From: an uncultured Paracoccaceae bacterium
Lineage (GTDB): Bacteria > Pseudomonadota > Alphaproteobacteria > Rhodobacterales > Rhodobacteraceae
Direction: 5' to 3'
Assembly (NCBI GenBank): GCA_947503775.1
Contig: CANNFE010000002.1
Location: 496,001-560,000, forward strand
Length of the DNA: 64,000 nt
Every line of letters begins with the position of its first letter. The first letter of the stretch is position 1. The notes under the pieces are model-generated. The model had not been told where the DNA came from and did no database searches. It saw nothing but the letters and a program-made list of their open reading frames with translations. Shown in pieces: positions 26,855 to 35,757 of this stretch. The position numbers were made by a program, and so were the translations under genes.

Positions 26855-26921
26855 GGCGATTGCCTCTTCCAGAGCGGACGACAGGTCGCTATGACCCCTG
26901 CGATCAAATCAGGGAATTATC

Positions 26922-27944
26922 ATGGGCTACAGGATCGCCGTTGTTGGCGCGACCGGGAATGTCGGTCGCGAAATGCTCAATATTCTGTCCGAACGGGCTT
27001 TCCCCGTCGACGAGATCGCGGCGCTTGCGTCGCGCCGCTCGCTTGGCAGCGAAGTCAGCTTCGGTGACACGACGCTCAAGACCCAGGACCTGGCCACATT
27101 CGATTTCACCGGCTGGGATATCGCTCTGTTCGCGGTCGGATCGGAGGCGACAAAGGATCAGGCCCCCCGCGCGGCCAAGGCCGGTTGCGTCGTGATCGAT
27201 AATTCGTCGCTTTACCGCTACGATCCCGATGTTCCGCTGATCGTCCCCGAGGTGAATGCGGACGCGATCGAAGGGTATTCCAAGAAGAATATCATCGCCA
27301 ATCCCAATTGTTCGACCGCCCAGATGGTTGTCGCGCTTAAGCCGCTTCACGACCGCGCCCGGATCAAGCGGGTCGTCGTGTCGACCTATCAATCCGTGTC
27401 GGGCGCCGGAAAGAATGGCATCGACGAGCTGTGGGATCAGACCAAGTCGATCTACAACCCCACCGACGACAAGCCCGCGACCACCTTCACCAAGCAGATC
27501 GCCTTCAACGTGATCCCGCATATCGGCGGTTTCATGGAGGACGGGTCCACACAGGAAGAGTGGAAGATGGTCGCTGAGACCAAGAAGATCATCGATCCCT
27601 CGATCAAGGTCACGGCTACCTGCGTCCGCGTGCCGGTCTTTGTCGGTCATTCCGAGGCGGTGAATATCGAATTCGAGGAGTTTCTCGACGAGGACGAGGC
27701 CCGCGATATCCTACGCGAGGCGCCTGGCGTCATGGTCATCGACAAGCGCGAGGATGGCGGCTACGTCAGCCCGATCGAATGCGTCGGCGACTTCGCCACC
27801 TTCATCAGCCGCCTTCGTCAGGACAGCACGATCGAAAACGGTCTGAACCTGTGGTGCGTCTCGGACAACCTTCGCAAGGGGGCTGCCCTCAACGCGGTGC
27901 AGATCGCCGAGCTGCTCGGGACGCGGTTCCTCAAAAAGGGCTGA
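26922..27944 (+). CDS. asd: Aspartate-semialdehyde dehydrogenase
   Basis: 340 residues. It reduces aspartyl phosphate to aspartate semialdehyde in the lysine/threonine/methionine and diaminopimelate pathway. The NADP loop is VVGATGNVGREM at residues 8-19, the catalytic Cys is residue 130 in NPNCSTAQ, and the His/Arg region is VTATCVRVPVFVGHSEAV. CAGGGA precedes the ATG. Its upstream region carries the CtrA-type motif and the terminator-like hairpin. Confidence 0.98.
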   Translation: MGYRIAVVGATGNVGREMLNILSERAFPVDEIAALASRRSLGSEVSFGDTTLKTQDLATFDFTGWDIALFAVGSEATKDQAPRAAKAGCVVIDNSSLYRYDPDVPLIVPEVNADAIEGYSKKNIIANPNCSTAQMVVALKPLHDRARIKRVVVSTYQSVSGAGKNGIDELWDQTKSIYNPTDDKPATTFTKQIAFNVIPHIGGFMEDGSTQEEWKMVAETKKIIDPSIKVTATCVRVPVFVGHSEAVNIEFEEFLDEDEARDILREAPGVMVIDKREDGGYVSPIECVGDFATFISRLRQDSTIENGLNLWCVSDNLRKGAALNAVQIAELLGTRFLKKG

Positions 27945-27959
27945 AGGCGGACCTGCCGG

Positions 27960-28622
27960 TCACATCAGCCCGTCATCCAGAGGGTCAATCCCGATATCCA
28001 TCGGGATCGCATAATCGGCCATATCGCCCAAGGCATCCGATGCGTCTTCCGCGGCGCCCTCGAGATGCTGAAGTTCCAGCTCAAGGACGGCATCCTCGTC
28101 GGTCTGATCGGTCCAGGAGGCGAGAAAGACGAAATCCTCCTCTTCGTCGGCGACAACAGCGGTCGGCATGACCTCGACCCCGGGCGCGCTGGCCAGATCG
28201 ATCTCGAACTCTCCCGATCCGGGCCGAACCGCGAGGGTCGCTTCGGTCAGGAAAAGGTCGAGCGCCTCTGGCGTGTCAAAGGGCGGCAGCGGATCGCCGG
28301 CGATGGAGAATATCCCATCTGCCTGGCCTTCCTCATCGGAAAACGTAACGGCCAGGATCGTTGCGATCCCGTCATCCCATGAGAGGTTGAACATCTCCAT
28401 ATCATTGGGCAGCAGCCCAGTATTCGGGCCATCGGCGGTATAGACCATTAGACAGGGCGCGGCCGTGACCTGGGCCTGCTCAGCGCGGCCGTCGATATAT
28501 TTCAGCGAGAACGCCCCCCCCGGATCGCGCGGTTCGATCGTCAGAGTGGCGGTGTTCAGCCCGCGCACTGCCCCATCCGTTTCCGAGGTCAGTTCGAGGC
28601 CGTTGAATATGTATTTCGGCAT
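27960..28622 (-). CDS. Acidic hypothetical protein
   Basis: About 220 residues when started at 28622 (MPKYIFNGLEL, with GGG spaced eight bases upstream); an ATG at 28667 would add 15 residues. The protein is strongly acidic and soluble with no signal peptide. It looks all-beta in the first two thirds (TLTIEPRDPGGAFSLKYIDG; FNLSWDDGIATILAVTFSD), and ends with a very acidic tail (MDIGIDPLDDGLM). I do not recognise the family. Convergent with asd (15-base gap) and on the same strand as the carbonic anhydrase gene 83 bases upstream. Confidence 0.65.
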   Translation of the reverse strand: MPKYIFNGLELTSETDGAVRGLNTATLTIEPRDPGGAFSLKYIDGRAEQAQVTAAPCLMVYTADGPNTGLLPNDMEMFNLSWDDGIATILAVTFSDEEGQADGIFSIAGDPLPPFDTPEALDLFLTEATLAVRPGSGEFEIDLASAPGVEVMPTAVVADEEEDFVFLASWTDQTDEDAVLELELQHLEGAAEDASDALGDMADYAIPMDIGIDPLDDGLM

Positions 28623-28704
28623 GGCGCCCTTTGATCCCTGTTGCGGGTGACGCTCTTCTTTTGACATCGGAATCTGAACCCGGCGTTAATGGCGGGCAGA
28701 AAGA

Positions 28705-29352
28705 TCAGACGTCGTGAAACCCATCCCGGGGCCGGTAGGCCTCCAGATCGCCTTCGCCGATATTCACCCATAATCCGTGCAGCGTCAGCCGGTTCTCCTC
28801 CACCGCCGCCTCAACGAAAGGAAAGGTCATCAGGTTCTCCAGGGACACGATCACCGCCTCTTTTTCCAGCGCTCTGACCCGCTCTTCGGGGTCTTCGATC
28901 GATTTTACCCGATCATAGCCGGGGCGCAGGATATCCATCCAGCGGCCAACGAAACTCGTCTCGCGTTCCAGCTCAGGCGCGGCGCCCGAACACATCGCAT
29001 CGCAGCCCGCGACCCCGCCGCAGCTTGAATGGCCAAGCACGATCAAATGGGCCACTTTCAAGGTCGTCACCGCATATTCGACCGCTGCAGAGGTGCCGTG
29101 GTAATCGCCGTTCGGCCTGTAGGGCGGCACCAGATTGGCGATGTTGCGATGAATGAAGAACTCGCCCTGATCCGCGCCAAAGATCGATGTGACATGCACC
29201 CGGCTGTCGCAGCACGAGATCACCATCGCCCGGGGATGCTGCCCCGCTTCGGCCAGATGCCGATACCACGAGGCATTCTCCTCGAATGTCGTGGCTTTCC
29301 AGCCTTCGTAGCGCTGGACAAGATATCCCGGAAGAGGTTTTGCGTGATCCAT
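28705..29352 (-). CDS. Beta-class carbonic anhydrase
   Basis: 215 residues. It interconverts CO2 and bicarbonate in the cytoplasm. The zinc ligands are Cys47 (CCDSR, the Cys-x-Asp-x-Arg dyad), His108 and Cys111 (GHSSCGG), and FFIHRNIANLVPPY matches the family. Length is normal. It is divergent from the HPt-like gene; the long intergenic space on that side holds both promoters. Confidence 0.96.
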   Translation of the reverse strand: MDHAKPLPGYLVQRYEGWKATTFEENASWYRHLAEAGQHPRAMVISCCDSRVHVTSIFGADQGEFFIHRNIANLVPPYRPNGDYHGTSAAVEYAVTTLKVAHLIVLGHSSCGGVAGCDAMCSGAAPELERETSFVGRWMDILRPGYDRVKSIEDPEERVRALEKEAVIVSLENLMTFPFVEAAVEENRLTLHGLWVNIGEGDLEAYRPRDGFHDV

Positions 29353-29460
29353 CCCTGCATCTCCGCTCTGTCGCGATCCGCTGGATATGCTGCATTTGAT
29401 TGAAACACAAAAGAGATTTTGTGGGCGGGTAAACCGAATCGGAACTGCAATAGGTCAGGA

Positions 29461-29487
29461 AGCCTTATCGACTGAACGATAAGGGCT
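29461..29487 (+). promoter_or_regulatory. Hairpin covering the ribosome site of the HPt-like gene
   Basis: AGCCTTATCG and CGATAAGGGCT pair over ten positions (one bulged C) across ACTGAA. The AAGGG of the right arm is the likely ribosome site of the ATG at 29493, so folding would hide it. The same symmetry could be a protein operator. Confidence 0.5.
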
Positions 29488-29492
29488 ACCCC

Positions 29493-29876
29493 ATGACCGA
29501 AGTGATCCGCCTGCAGCCTGCGGACCCGATCGATGTCGATCTGGATCGCTTGGAATCGCTTATGGAAGAACTCGGCCGCGATGCCTGCGCTGAAACGATG
29601 GAACGCACCGTCAAGGATCTGCGCGCGGATCTCTATGCGCTCCATCAGGCCCATGCAGAGCGGGAGCTGGATCTGGTCGCAACCCTGTCGCGCACCCTGT
29701 CAGAGGCCGCCGGTCGCATCGGCCTTGCCAGCGTGGGGAATGCCGCCCGCGCCGTGGCCTCCGCCTGCGGATCGAACGATCCGGTGGCGATCGGCGCGAC
29801 CGTCGCGCGTCTCGGGCGCATTTCTCAGCGGTCTTTGAACGCGCTCGAACATCCAGAGCATCTCGAAGGCGCATAA
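29493..29876 (+). CDS. HPt-like four-helix protein lacking the phospho-acceptor His
   Basis: 127 residues, predicted all-alpha and soluble. The middle (ELDLVATLSRTLSEAAGRIG, then LASVGNAARAVASACGSNDP and a last helix) follows the pattern of histidine phosphotransfer domains, in which the second helix reads A-H-x-L-K-G. Here the corresponding stretch is S-R-T-L-S-E: the His and the Lys-Gly are replaced. It could be a pseudo-HPt that binds a kinase or response regulator without phosphate transfer, or an unrelated bundle. A hairpin covers its ribosome site. Confidence 0.55.
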   Translation: MTEVIRLQPADPIDVDLDRLESLMEELGRDACAETMERTVKDLRADLYALHQAHAERELDLVATLSRTLSEAAGRIGLASVGNAARAVASACGSNDPVAIGATVARLGRISQRSLNALEHPEHLEGA

Positions 29877-29959
29877 GCTGCGCCCTCAATGCGGTTCGCC
29901 CTTGCAGCGAGGAACCGGGCGTCTACCGTGACGGTGCGCCGCTAAAGGATCCGTAACCC

Positions 29960-31339
29960 ATGCCGCTAAGCTTCGCGCCCTCAGACGAGGCCGCCATCCC
30001 GCTTCACCCCGTGACCCCCGATACGCTGGCGGATGTGCTCTCATCCCTCGGAGACGGCGCGCAGGCCTGGGCAAAGACGAACGAATACAAGGCAGCCTTT
30101 GGCTCCGCGCTGGCAATCCCAGGCCCGGACGGCACGGTGGCGGCCGCTCTTGCAGGTCTCGGCGACGACGCCGCCGCGCGGCGCCAGCGCTTTGCCATGG
30201 CGGCCGTCGCCGATGCGCTTCCGGCCGGCACCTATCGCCTGACGGAGACCCTTTCGGGCGACACCCTGGAGGAGGCGGCGCTGGGCTGGCTGCTCTCGTC
30301 CTATCGGTTCGACCGATATGCGAGCAAAAGCGCTCCCCAGGCCCATCTCGTGGCTCCGCCGGATCTCGATGCTGCCCGGATCGAGGCGATCGCCAATGGC
30401 GAGGCGCTGACCCGGGACCTCATCAATACACCGGCCTCCGATATGGGGCCCGAGGACCTGGAGCAGGCCATTCGCGATCTGGCGAGCGCCCATGGCGCGG
30501 GCCTCTCGGTCATCACAGGCGACGATCTGATCGAGCAGAACTTTCCCATGGTCCACGCCGTCGGGCGCGCCGCCGATCACGAGCCCAGGCTGATCGATCT
30601 GCGCTGGGGCGGCGAGGGGCCAAAGCTGACTCTCGTAGGCAAGGGGGTTTGCTTTGATACCGGCGGTTTGAACATCAAACCGGGCCGCTCCATGGGGCTG
30701 ATGAAAAAGGATATGGGCGGCGCGGCGACGGTCCTCGGCCTTGCCTCGATAATCATGGCGCTGGGCCTCAAGCTGCGCCTTCGCGTCCTGATCCCGGCGG
30801 TCGAAAACTCGATCTCGGACGAGGCGATCCGCCCCGGCGACATCCTGACCTCGCGCAAGGGCCTTACGGTTGAAATCAATAACACCGACGCCGAAGGCCG
30901 GCTCGTCCTCGCCGACGCGCTAAGCTACGCGTCCGAAGAGGATCCGGACCTGATCGTCTCAATGGCCACGCTCACCGGTGCGGCGCGCGTGGCGGTCGGG
31001 CCGGATCTCGCCCCGTTCTACACCGGCGAGGACGCCGATGCCGCAGCCCTCGCCAAGGCGGCCGAGAAGGTCCGCGACCCGGTCTGGCGCATGCCCTTCC
31101 ACGATCCCTACGAGGCGCTGATCGAACCGGGCATCGCCGATCTCGACAATGCGCCCAAGGGCGGCTTCGCAGGCTCCATCACCGCCGCGCTCTTTCTGCG
31201 CCGGTTCACTGACCATCCGCGCTATATGCATTTCGACATCTACGGATGGCAGCCCTCCTCGGCCCCCGCCCGCCCGAAGGGAGGGGTCGGTCAGGGGGCC
31301 CGCGCCCTTCTCGAGGCGCTGCCGGATCTGCTCCCATGA
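29960..31339 (+). CDS. Leucyl aminopeptidase family (M17) protein
   Basis: 459 residues. A two-metal M17 peptidase removing N-terminal residues from peptides. Metal and catalytic residues lie in KGVCFDTGGLNIKPG, GLMKKDMGGAATVLG, PAVENSISDEAIRPGD and NTDAEGRLVLADAL, the last being the family signature. The N-terminal 150 residues are the less conserved macro-like domain. Its stop overlaps the NlpC/P60 gene start (ATGA), so peptide cleavage and murein-peptide hydrolysis are expressed together, which fits a role in cell-wall peptide recycling. Confidence 0.93.
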   Translation: MPLSFAPSDEAAIPLHPVTPDTLADVLSSLGDGAQAWAKTNEYKAAFGSALAIPGPDGTVAAALAGLGDDAAARRQRFAMAAVADALPAGTYRLTETLSGDTLEEAALGWLLSSYRFDRYASKSAPQAHLVAPPDLDAARIEAIANGEALTRDLINTPASDMGPEDLEQAIRDLASAHGAGLSVITGDDLIEQNFPMVHAVGRAADHEPRLIDLRWGGEGPKLTLVGKGVCFDTGGLNIKPGRSMGLMKKDMGGAATVLGLASIIMALGLKLRLRVLIPAVENSISDEAIRPGDILTSRKGLTVEINNTDAEGRLVLADALSYASEEDPDLIVSMATLTGAARVAVGPDLAPFYTGEDADAAALAKAAEKVRDPVWRMPFHDPYEALIEPGIADLDNAPKGGFAGSITAALFLRRFTDHPRYMHFDIYGWQPSSAPARPKGGVGQGARALLEALPDLLP

Positions 31340-32094
31340 CCGATCCGCGCCGCAAATCCCTTGGTCCCGGTCCGACGCGCCGGGTCACGCAGCTCAGCGA
31401 TCTCTGCCGCTCGCCCGGCGGCGCCCGTGACCGCCAGCTTCAGCGGGGGGAGGCGGTCACGACCCACGACACCCAAGAGGGCTGGACTGAAATCACCGCG
31501 CAGCGCGACAGCTATACCGGCTTTCTGCGCACCGCTGACCTCGCGGATCTCGAGGCGCCGACCCACCGCATCGCCGTGCGCGCCACCCACGCCTACCCCG
31601 AGCCCGAGATGAAGACCCATGAGCTCGTGCAGTTCGGCTTCGGCTCCGAGGTCAAGGTCCTCGACGAGCGGCACAAATTCTTTGAAACCGATGCCGGGTT
31701 CATCCCCAAACCCCATCTGCGCCCGCTCGACCGTCCGTTTCAGGACCCTGTAACCGTCGCGCAGATCTTCTTCGGCACGCCCTATCTCTGGGGCGGCAAC
31801 TCCGCTTTTGGCCTCGATTGTTCGGCCCTTGTCCAGATAGCCTGCCTGGCCTGTGGCATTGCCTGCCCGGGCGACAGTGACCAGCAAGAAGCCGAGCTTG
31901 GTAGCCCCACAACCGATCTGCGCCGTGGCGATCTGGTCTTCTGGGACGGCCATGTCGGATGGATGGTCGACGAGGCCACGCTGATCCACGCCAATGCGCA
32001 CCATATGGCCACGGCCTATGAACCGCTGGAGCCTGCAATCAAACGGATCGAGGCGCAGGGCGACGGCCCCGTCACCGCCTGCAAACGGCTCTAG
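31336..32094 (+). CDS. NlpC/P60 family peptidase with SH3-like domains
   Basis: 252 residues from the ATG overlapping the aminopeptidase stop. Residues about 15-130 look like SH3-type domains (GEAVTTHDTQEGWTEITAQR; GSEVKVLDE). The catalytic triad of the C-terminal domain is Cys162 (GLDCSALVQ), His206 (DGHVGWMVD) and His218 (LIHANAHH). The family cuts the gamma-D-Glu-diamino-acid bond in murein peptides. No signal peptide is seen, so it likely acts on recycled peptides in the cytoplasm, in line with its co-translated aminopeptidase. It ends back-to-back with the DUF2794 gene, with no gap. Confidence 0.92.
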   Translation: MTDPRRKSLGPGPTRRVTQLSDLCRSPGGARDRQLQRGEAVTTHDTQEGWTEITAQRDSYTGFLRTADLADLEAPTHRIAVRATHAYPEPEMKTHELVQFGFGSEVKVLDERHKFFETDAGFIPKPHLRPLDRPFQDPVTVAQIFFGTPYLWGGNSAFGLDCSALVQIACLACGIACPGDSDQQEAELGSPTTDLRRGDLVFWDGHVGWMVDEATLIHANAHHMATAYEPLEPAIKRIEAQGDGPVTACKRL

Positions 32095-32433
32095 CTACTC
32101 GACCACCCGGATCAGTTTACGCTCCAGCACCCGCAGCACGCTCCGCAAATCATTGCCCCGCTTGAGCACCTGGCCCTCCGGCCCGATCACCGCATATTGG
32201 CCTTGCCGGTTGCGCAGCTTGGGCCGTTTCTCGATCCGGTAAAGCGGATGTTCCGCCGTCCGGCGAAACACGGCAAAAACCGCCAGATCCTTGAGATGAG
32301 AGATCCCGTAATCGCGCCATTCGCCCGCCGCGACCATGCGCCCGTAAAGCGACAGGATCACGCTCAGCTCTGTGCGGTGAAAGGCTACGGTAGAGGGCCG
32401 TCCGGGAAACGGCGTCACGCTCGACATGTCCAT
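32095..32433 (-). CDS. DUF2794 family protein
   Basis: 112 residues with the DUF2794 pattern: FHRTELSVILSLYGRMVAAG, EWRDYGISHLKDLAVFAVFR and the C-terminal YRIEKRPKLRNRQGQYAV. This alphaproteobacterial family is soluble and has no known function; the helical start with a basic middle could bind nucleic acid, but this is a guess. It is convergent with and directly abuts the NlpC/P60 gene. Confidence 0.85.
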   Translation of the reverse strand: MDMSSVTPFPGRPSTVAFHRTELSVILSLYGRMVAAGEWRDYGISHLKDLAVFAVFRRTAEHPLYRIEKRPKLRNRQGQYAVIGPEGQVLKRGNDLRSVLRVLERKLIRVVE

Positions 32434-32523
32434 AAGATGCAGACTTGCCGCAAACTTGCATCAAATCAAGCCACCGCAGATCCTGGCCCGATGCCCCTGA
32501 CGCCCCTGCGCGGCAAAAGGGGT

Positions 32524-32796
32524 CTATCCGCAGAAGATCCGAACGATCTGGCCGGTCCCCGAAATCTCGAAATTGATCCGGTTCGGCAGGGGCGGCCAGT
32601 CGACCACCGTCTCGGGCCGGATCACACGAACCGGGGCAAGGATCAGCGTCGTCTCCAGCCGATCCTCGTCCTGCCCGAGCAGTCCGCGATAGGGCTCTGC
32701 AGCGCAGGCGGTCAGATCCTCGGGCGCCGCCGGGCGGTCAGGCGAGTTTGCCGCCGGGCCGCATCCAGCCAAAGCCGCAACCGCGATCAGCCACAG
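32524..32796 (-). CDS. Peptidase inhibitor I78 family lipoprotein (second copy, CTG start?)
   Basis: The C-terminal half shows the I78 pattern (LILAPVRVIRPETVVDWPP, LPNRINFEISGTGQIVRIFC) and is a diverged paralogue of the gene just upstream. An N-terminal lipoprotein signal is encoded in frame (LWLIAVAALAGC), but there is no ATG, GTG or TTG before it: the first standard start is a TTG at 32772, inside the signal, next to the lipobox. A CTG at 32796 would give a proper signal of about 12 residues and overlap the upstream stop. So either CTG is used, or a start was lost and the gene is dying. About 90 residues as drawn. Confidence 0.6.
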   Translation of the reverse strand: MWLIAVAALAGCGPAANSPDRPAAPEDLTACAAEPYRGLLGQDEDRLETTLILAPVRVIRPETVVDWPPLPNRINFEISGTGQIVRIFCG

Positions 32797-33071
32797 GTGA
32801 CGGATTGGATCACCCCGCTCTCGTCCACCCGGAAATTGATCCGGTCTGGCCGATATTCCTGCGTGACGATATCCCCGGGCCGGATCACCCGGTCATTGAG
32901 GTCTGATGGAAGGGTCGTCGCGGCGATATTTCCGCCGACGAGGCTTTGGTAATCCGCCGCTCCGCAGGTGTCGGGCGTCAGCTTGTCCAGCCCTTCTATC
33001 TCTTCGGTGACGGGGGGCGCGGGCTCGCAAGCAGCGAGGGCCAAAAGAAAAATCGGGATCAAATGTTTCAT
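32787..33071 (-). CDS. Peptidase inhibitor I78 family lipoprotein (first copy)
   Basis: 94 residues. A lipoprotein signal (MKHLIPIFLLALAAC) precedes a small I78-type inhibitor domain: CGAADYQSLVGGNIAATTLP, DRVIRPGDIVTQEYRPDRIN and the terminal VTCG. The two Cys (near residue 36 and 93) probably form the family disulfide. I78 members (Aspergillus elastase inhibitor type) block serine proteases; a lipid-anchored form would protect the periplasm. A paralogue follows with overlapping ends. Confidence 0.85.
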   Translation of the reverse strand: MKHLIPIFLLALAACEPAPPVTEEIEGLDKLTPDTCGAADYQSLVGGNIAATTLPSDLNDRVIRPGDIVTQEYRPDRINFRVDESGVIQSVTCG

Positions 33072-33166
33072 GATCGCATAAGTGGACTACTGATCCGGTC
33101 GGTCAAGCCCCTTGCGCCGGGATCGGCAATCCCCCACCTTCCCGCTCAAATCAGGGAGGATCTGCG

Positions 33167-34275
<1,109 letters not shown>

Positions 34276-34279
<4 letters not shown>

Positions 34280-34755
34280 AGATCCGCCCCGCAACCCCGG
34301 ACGATGTCGGTCCGATCTGGTCGATGCTCAAGCCGGTGTTCCGGGCGGGCGACACCTATGCCATTGATCGGGACATCTCGCGACAAGAGGCGCTGGCCTA
34401 TTGGCACGGCCCGTCCCACCGCGTCTTTGTCGCCGAGGATAAAGACCCGCTCGGCACATACTACCTCAGGCCCAACCAACAGGGGGGCGGCGCGCATGTC
34501 TGCAACGCCGCGTTCATCACCGCGCCCGCCGCCCGCGGCAAAGGCGTGGCGCGGGCCATGCTGGACCACGCACTAACGACCGGGGCAGAGGCCGGGTTCG
34601 CGGCGATGCAGTTCAACTTCGTTCTCGACAGCAACGGACGCGCCGTCGACATCTGGCTGCGGGCCGGGTTCGAGGTCGTCGGCCGTTTGCCCCGCGCCTT
34701 CCGTCATCCCGATGGACGGACGAGCGATGCGCTCGTTATGATGAAGGATCTATGA
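34276..34755 (+). CDS. GNAT family N-acetyltransferase
   Basis: 159 residues starting with a TTG that overlaps the stop of the alcohol dehydrogenase (TTGA). The N-terminus [15 protein letters not shown] is typical; the acetyl-CoA loop is [18 protein letters not shown], and the C-terminal part [20 protein letters not shown] closes the domain. The motif [14 protein letters not shown] recalls acetyltransferases such as the phosphinothricin/amine type, but the substrate is open. Translation must be coupled to the upstream gene, as no separate ribosome site is seen. Confidence 0.85.
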
Positions 34756-34757
34756 AC

Positions 34758-34777
34758 CCATAAGCCGCGGCTTATGG
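34758..34777. repeat. 20-bp perfect palindrome
   Basis: CCATAAGCCGCGGCTTATGG is self-complementary over all 20 bases, three bases after the GNAT stop. A TGCTTTTTAA follows after about ten bases, so it might act as a terminator. It sits at the outer end of repeat copy B; copy A has the related CTTATGGAT at its end. Confidence 0.6.
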
Positions 34778-34892
34778 ATCCTTGGCTGCTTTTTAACGAA
34801 ATCTCGAAATCCGCTACGGTTTCGCGATTTTCTGCGCTGCAGCGCCGCCCGGATACCGACCAGATACCGCCCGGATGCCGCAGGCCCATTTT
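34778..34892 (-). repeat. Dispersed intergenic repeat, copy B
   Basis: The minus strand carries the exact 17-bp core GGGCCTGCGGCATCCGG (34871-34887), followed by variants of CGGCATC units (CGGTATCTGGTCGGTATCC) and ending in TTCGTTAA near the palindrome. It is in the gap between the GNAT and NYN genes. Confidence 0.65.
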
Positions 34893-35043
34893 CGGGAAAA
34901 CGTCCTGAGCCGCCGATTTCTCTGCGCCGCAGCATAAAAAGGCCAAACCGACCCGAACGGCTTTTCTCGAACGGCAGGTTTCCCATCCGACCCGGACGCT
35001 ATAGAGATCTGTAAACACACGGTTCTTACCAGAAAGCCCTGTT

Positions 35044-35757
35044 ATGCCAACCGACCGCCCCCTCCTCGCCATCCTGATAGACGCCGATAACACATCGCCC
35101 AAATATGCTGGCGCGATATTCGAGGAAATCGCCTCCCTCGGCGAGGCATCCGTCCGCCGCTGCTACGGAGATTTCTCGTCCCAGCAGATGTCAGGTTGGA
35201 ATAAAGTCCAGGCGGATCATGGACTTGTCCCGCTTCACTCTCCGGCGAACACGGTGGGAAAGAATGCCTCGGATATCTCGCTGGTGATCGATGCGATGGA
35301 TCTTCTGCATTCGGGTCGCTTCGACGGTTTCGTGCTCGTCTCCTCCGACAGCGACTTCACCCGGCTCGCAAGTCGCGTCCGAGAGCAGGGTCTCGACGTC
35401 TACGGCATTGGTCAGCAAAAGACACCAGAGGCGTTCCGGAAAGCCTGTAAGCGCTTCATTTTCCTGGAAAATCTCATGGGCATCTCCACCCGTGCCGAAA
35501 GCCCGAAGGCCGAACGACCCAAACCAAAGGCCGCCAACGAAGCGCGCGATCTGATTACACGGGCCATGGATTCAATCGATCAGGATGATGAGTGGTACGC
35601 TTTGGGCCCGCTTGGCCAGTACATCACGGCGGCAAATCCCGACTTTGATACGCGCACTTATGGTCACAAGAAGCTCAGCGATCTCATCAAAAGCACCAAG
35701 ACGTTCGAAACGAAAAGGGGAGCGGACAATCAGCTTTTGGTGCGCCGGATCGACTAG
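35044..35757 (+). CDS. NYN domain protein with C-terminal LOTUS/OST-HTH domain
   Basis: 237 residues. The NYN (PIN-like) RNase fold fills residues 5-150: LAILIDADNTSPKYA with the first Asp pair, NASDISLVIDAMDLLHSG and VLVSSDSDFTRLASRVRE with the remaining acidic metal ligands, then GIGQQKTPEAFRKAC. A linker rich in Lys, Pro and Ala leads to a C-terminal winged-helix of the LOTUS/OST-HTH type (YALGPLGQYITAANPDFDTR, GHKKLSDLIKSTKTFE), an RNA-binding module. It is predicted to be an RNA-cleaving protein of the LabA/DUF88 type; its target is unknown. The last four bases overlap the convergent TetR gene. Confidence 0.9.
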   Translation: MPTDRPLLAILIDADNTSPKYAGAIFEEIASLGEASVRRCYGDFSSQQMSGWNKVQADHGLVPLHSPANTVGKNASDISLVIDAMDLLHSGRFDGFVLVSSDSDFTRLASRVREQGLDVYGIGQQKTPEAFRKACKRFIFLENLMGISTRAESPKAERPKPKAANEARDLITRAMDSIDQDDEWYALGPLGQYITAANPDFDTRTYGHKKLSDLIKSTKTFETKRGADNQLLVRRID

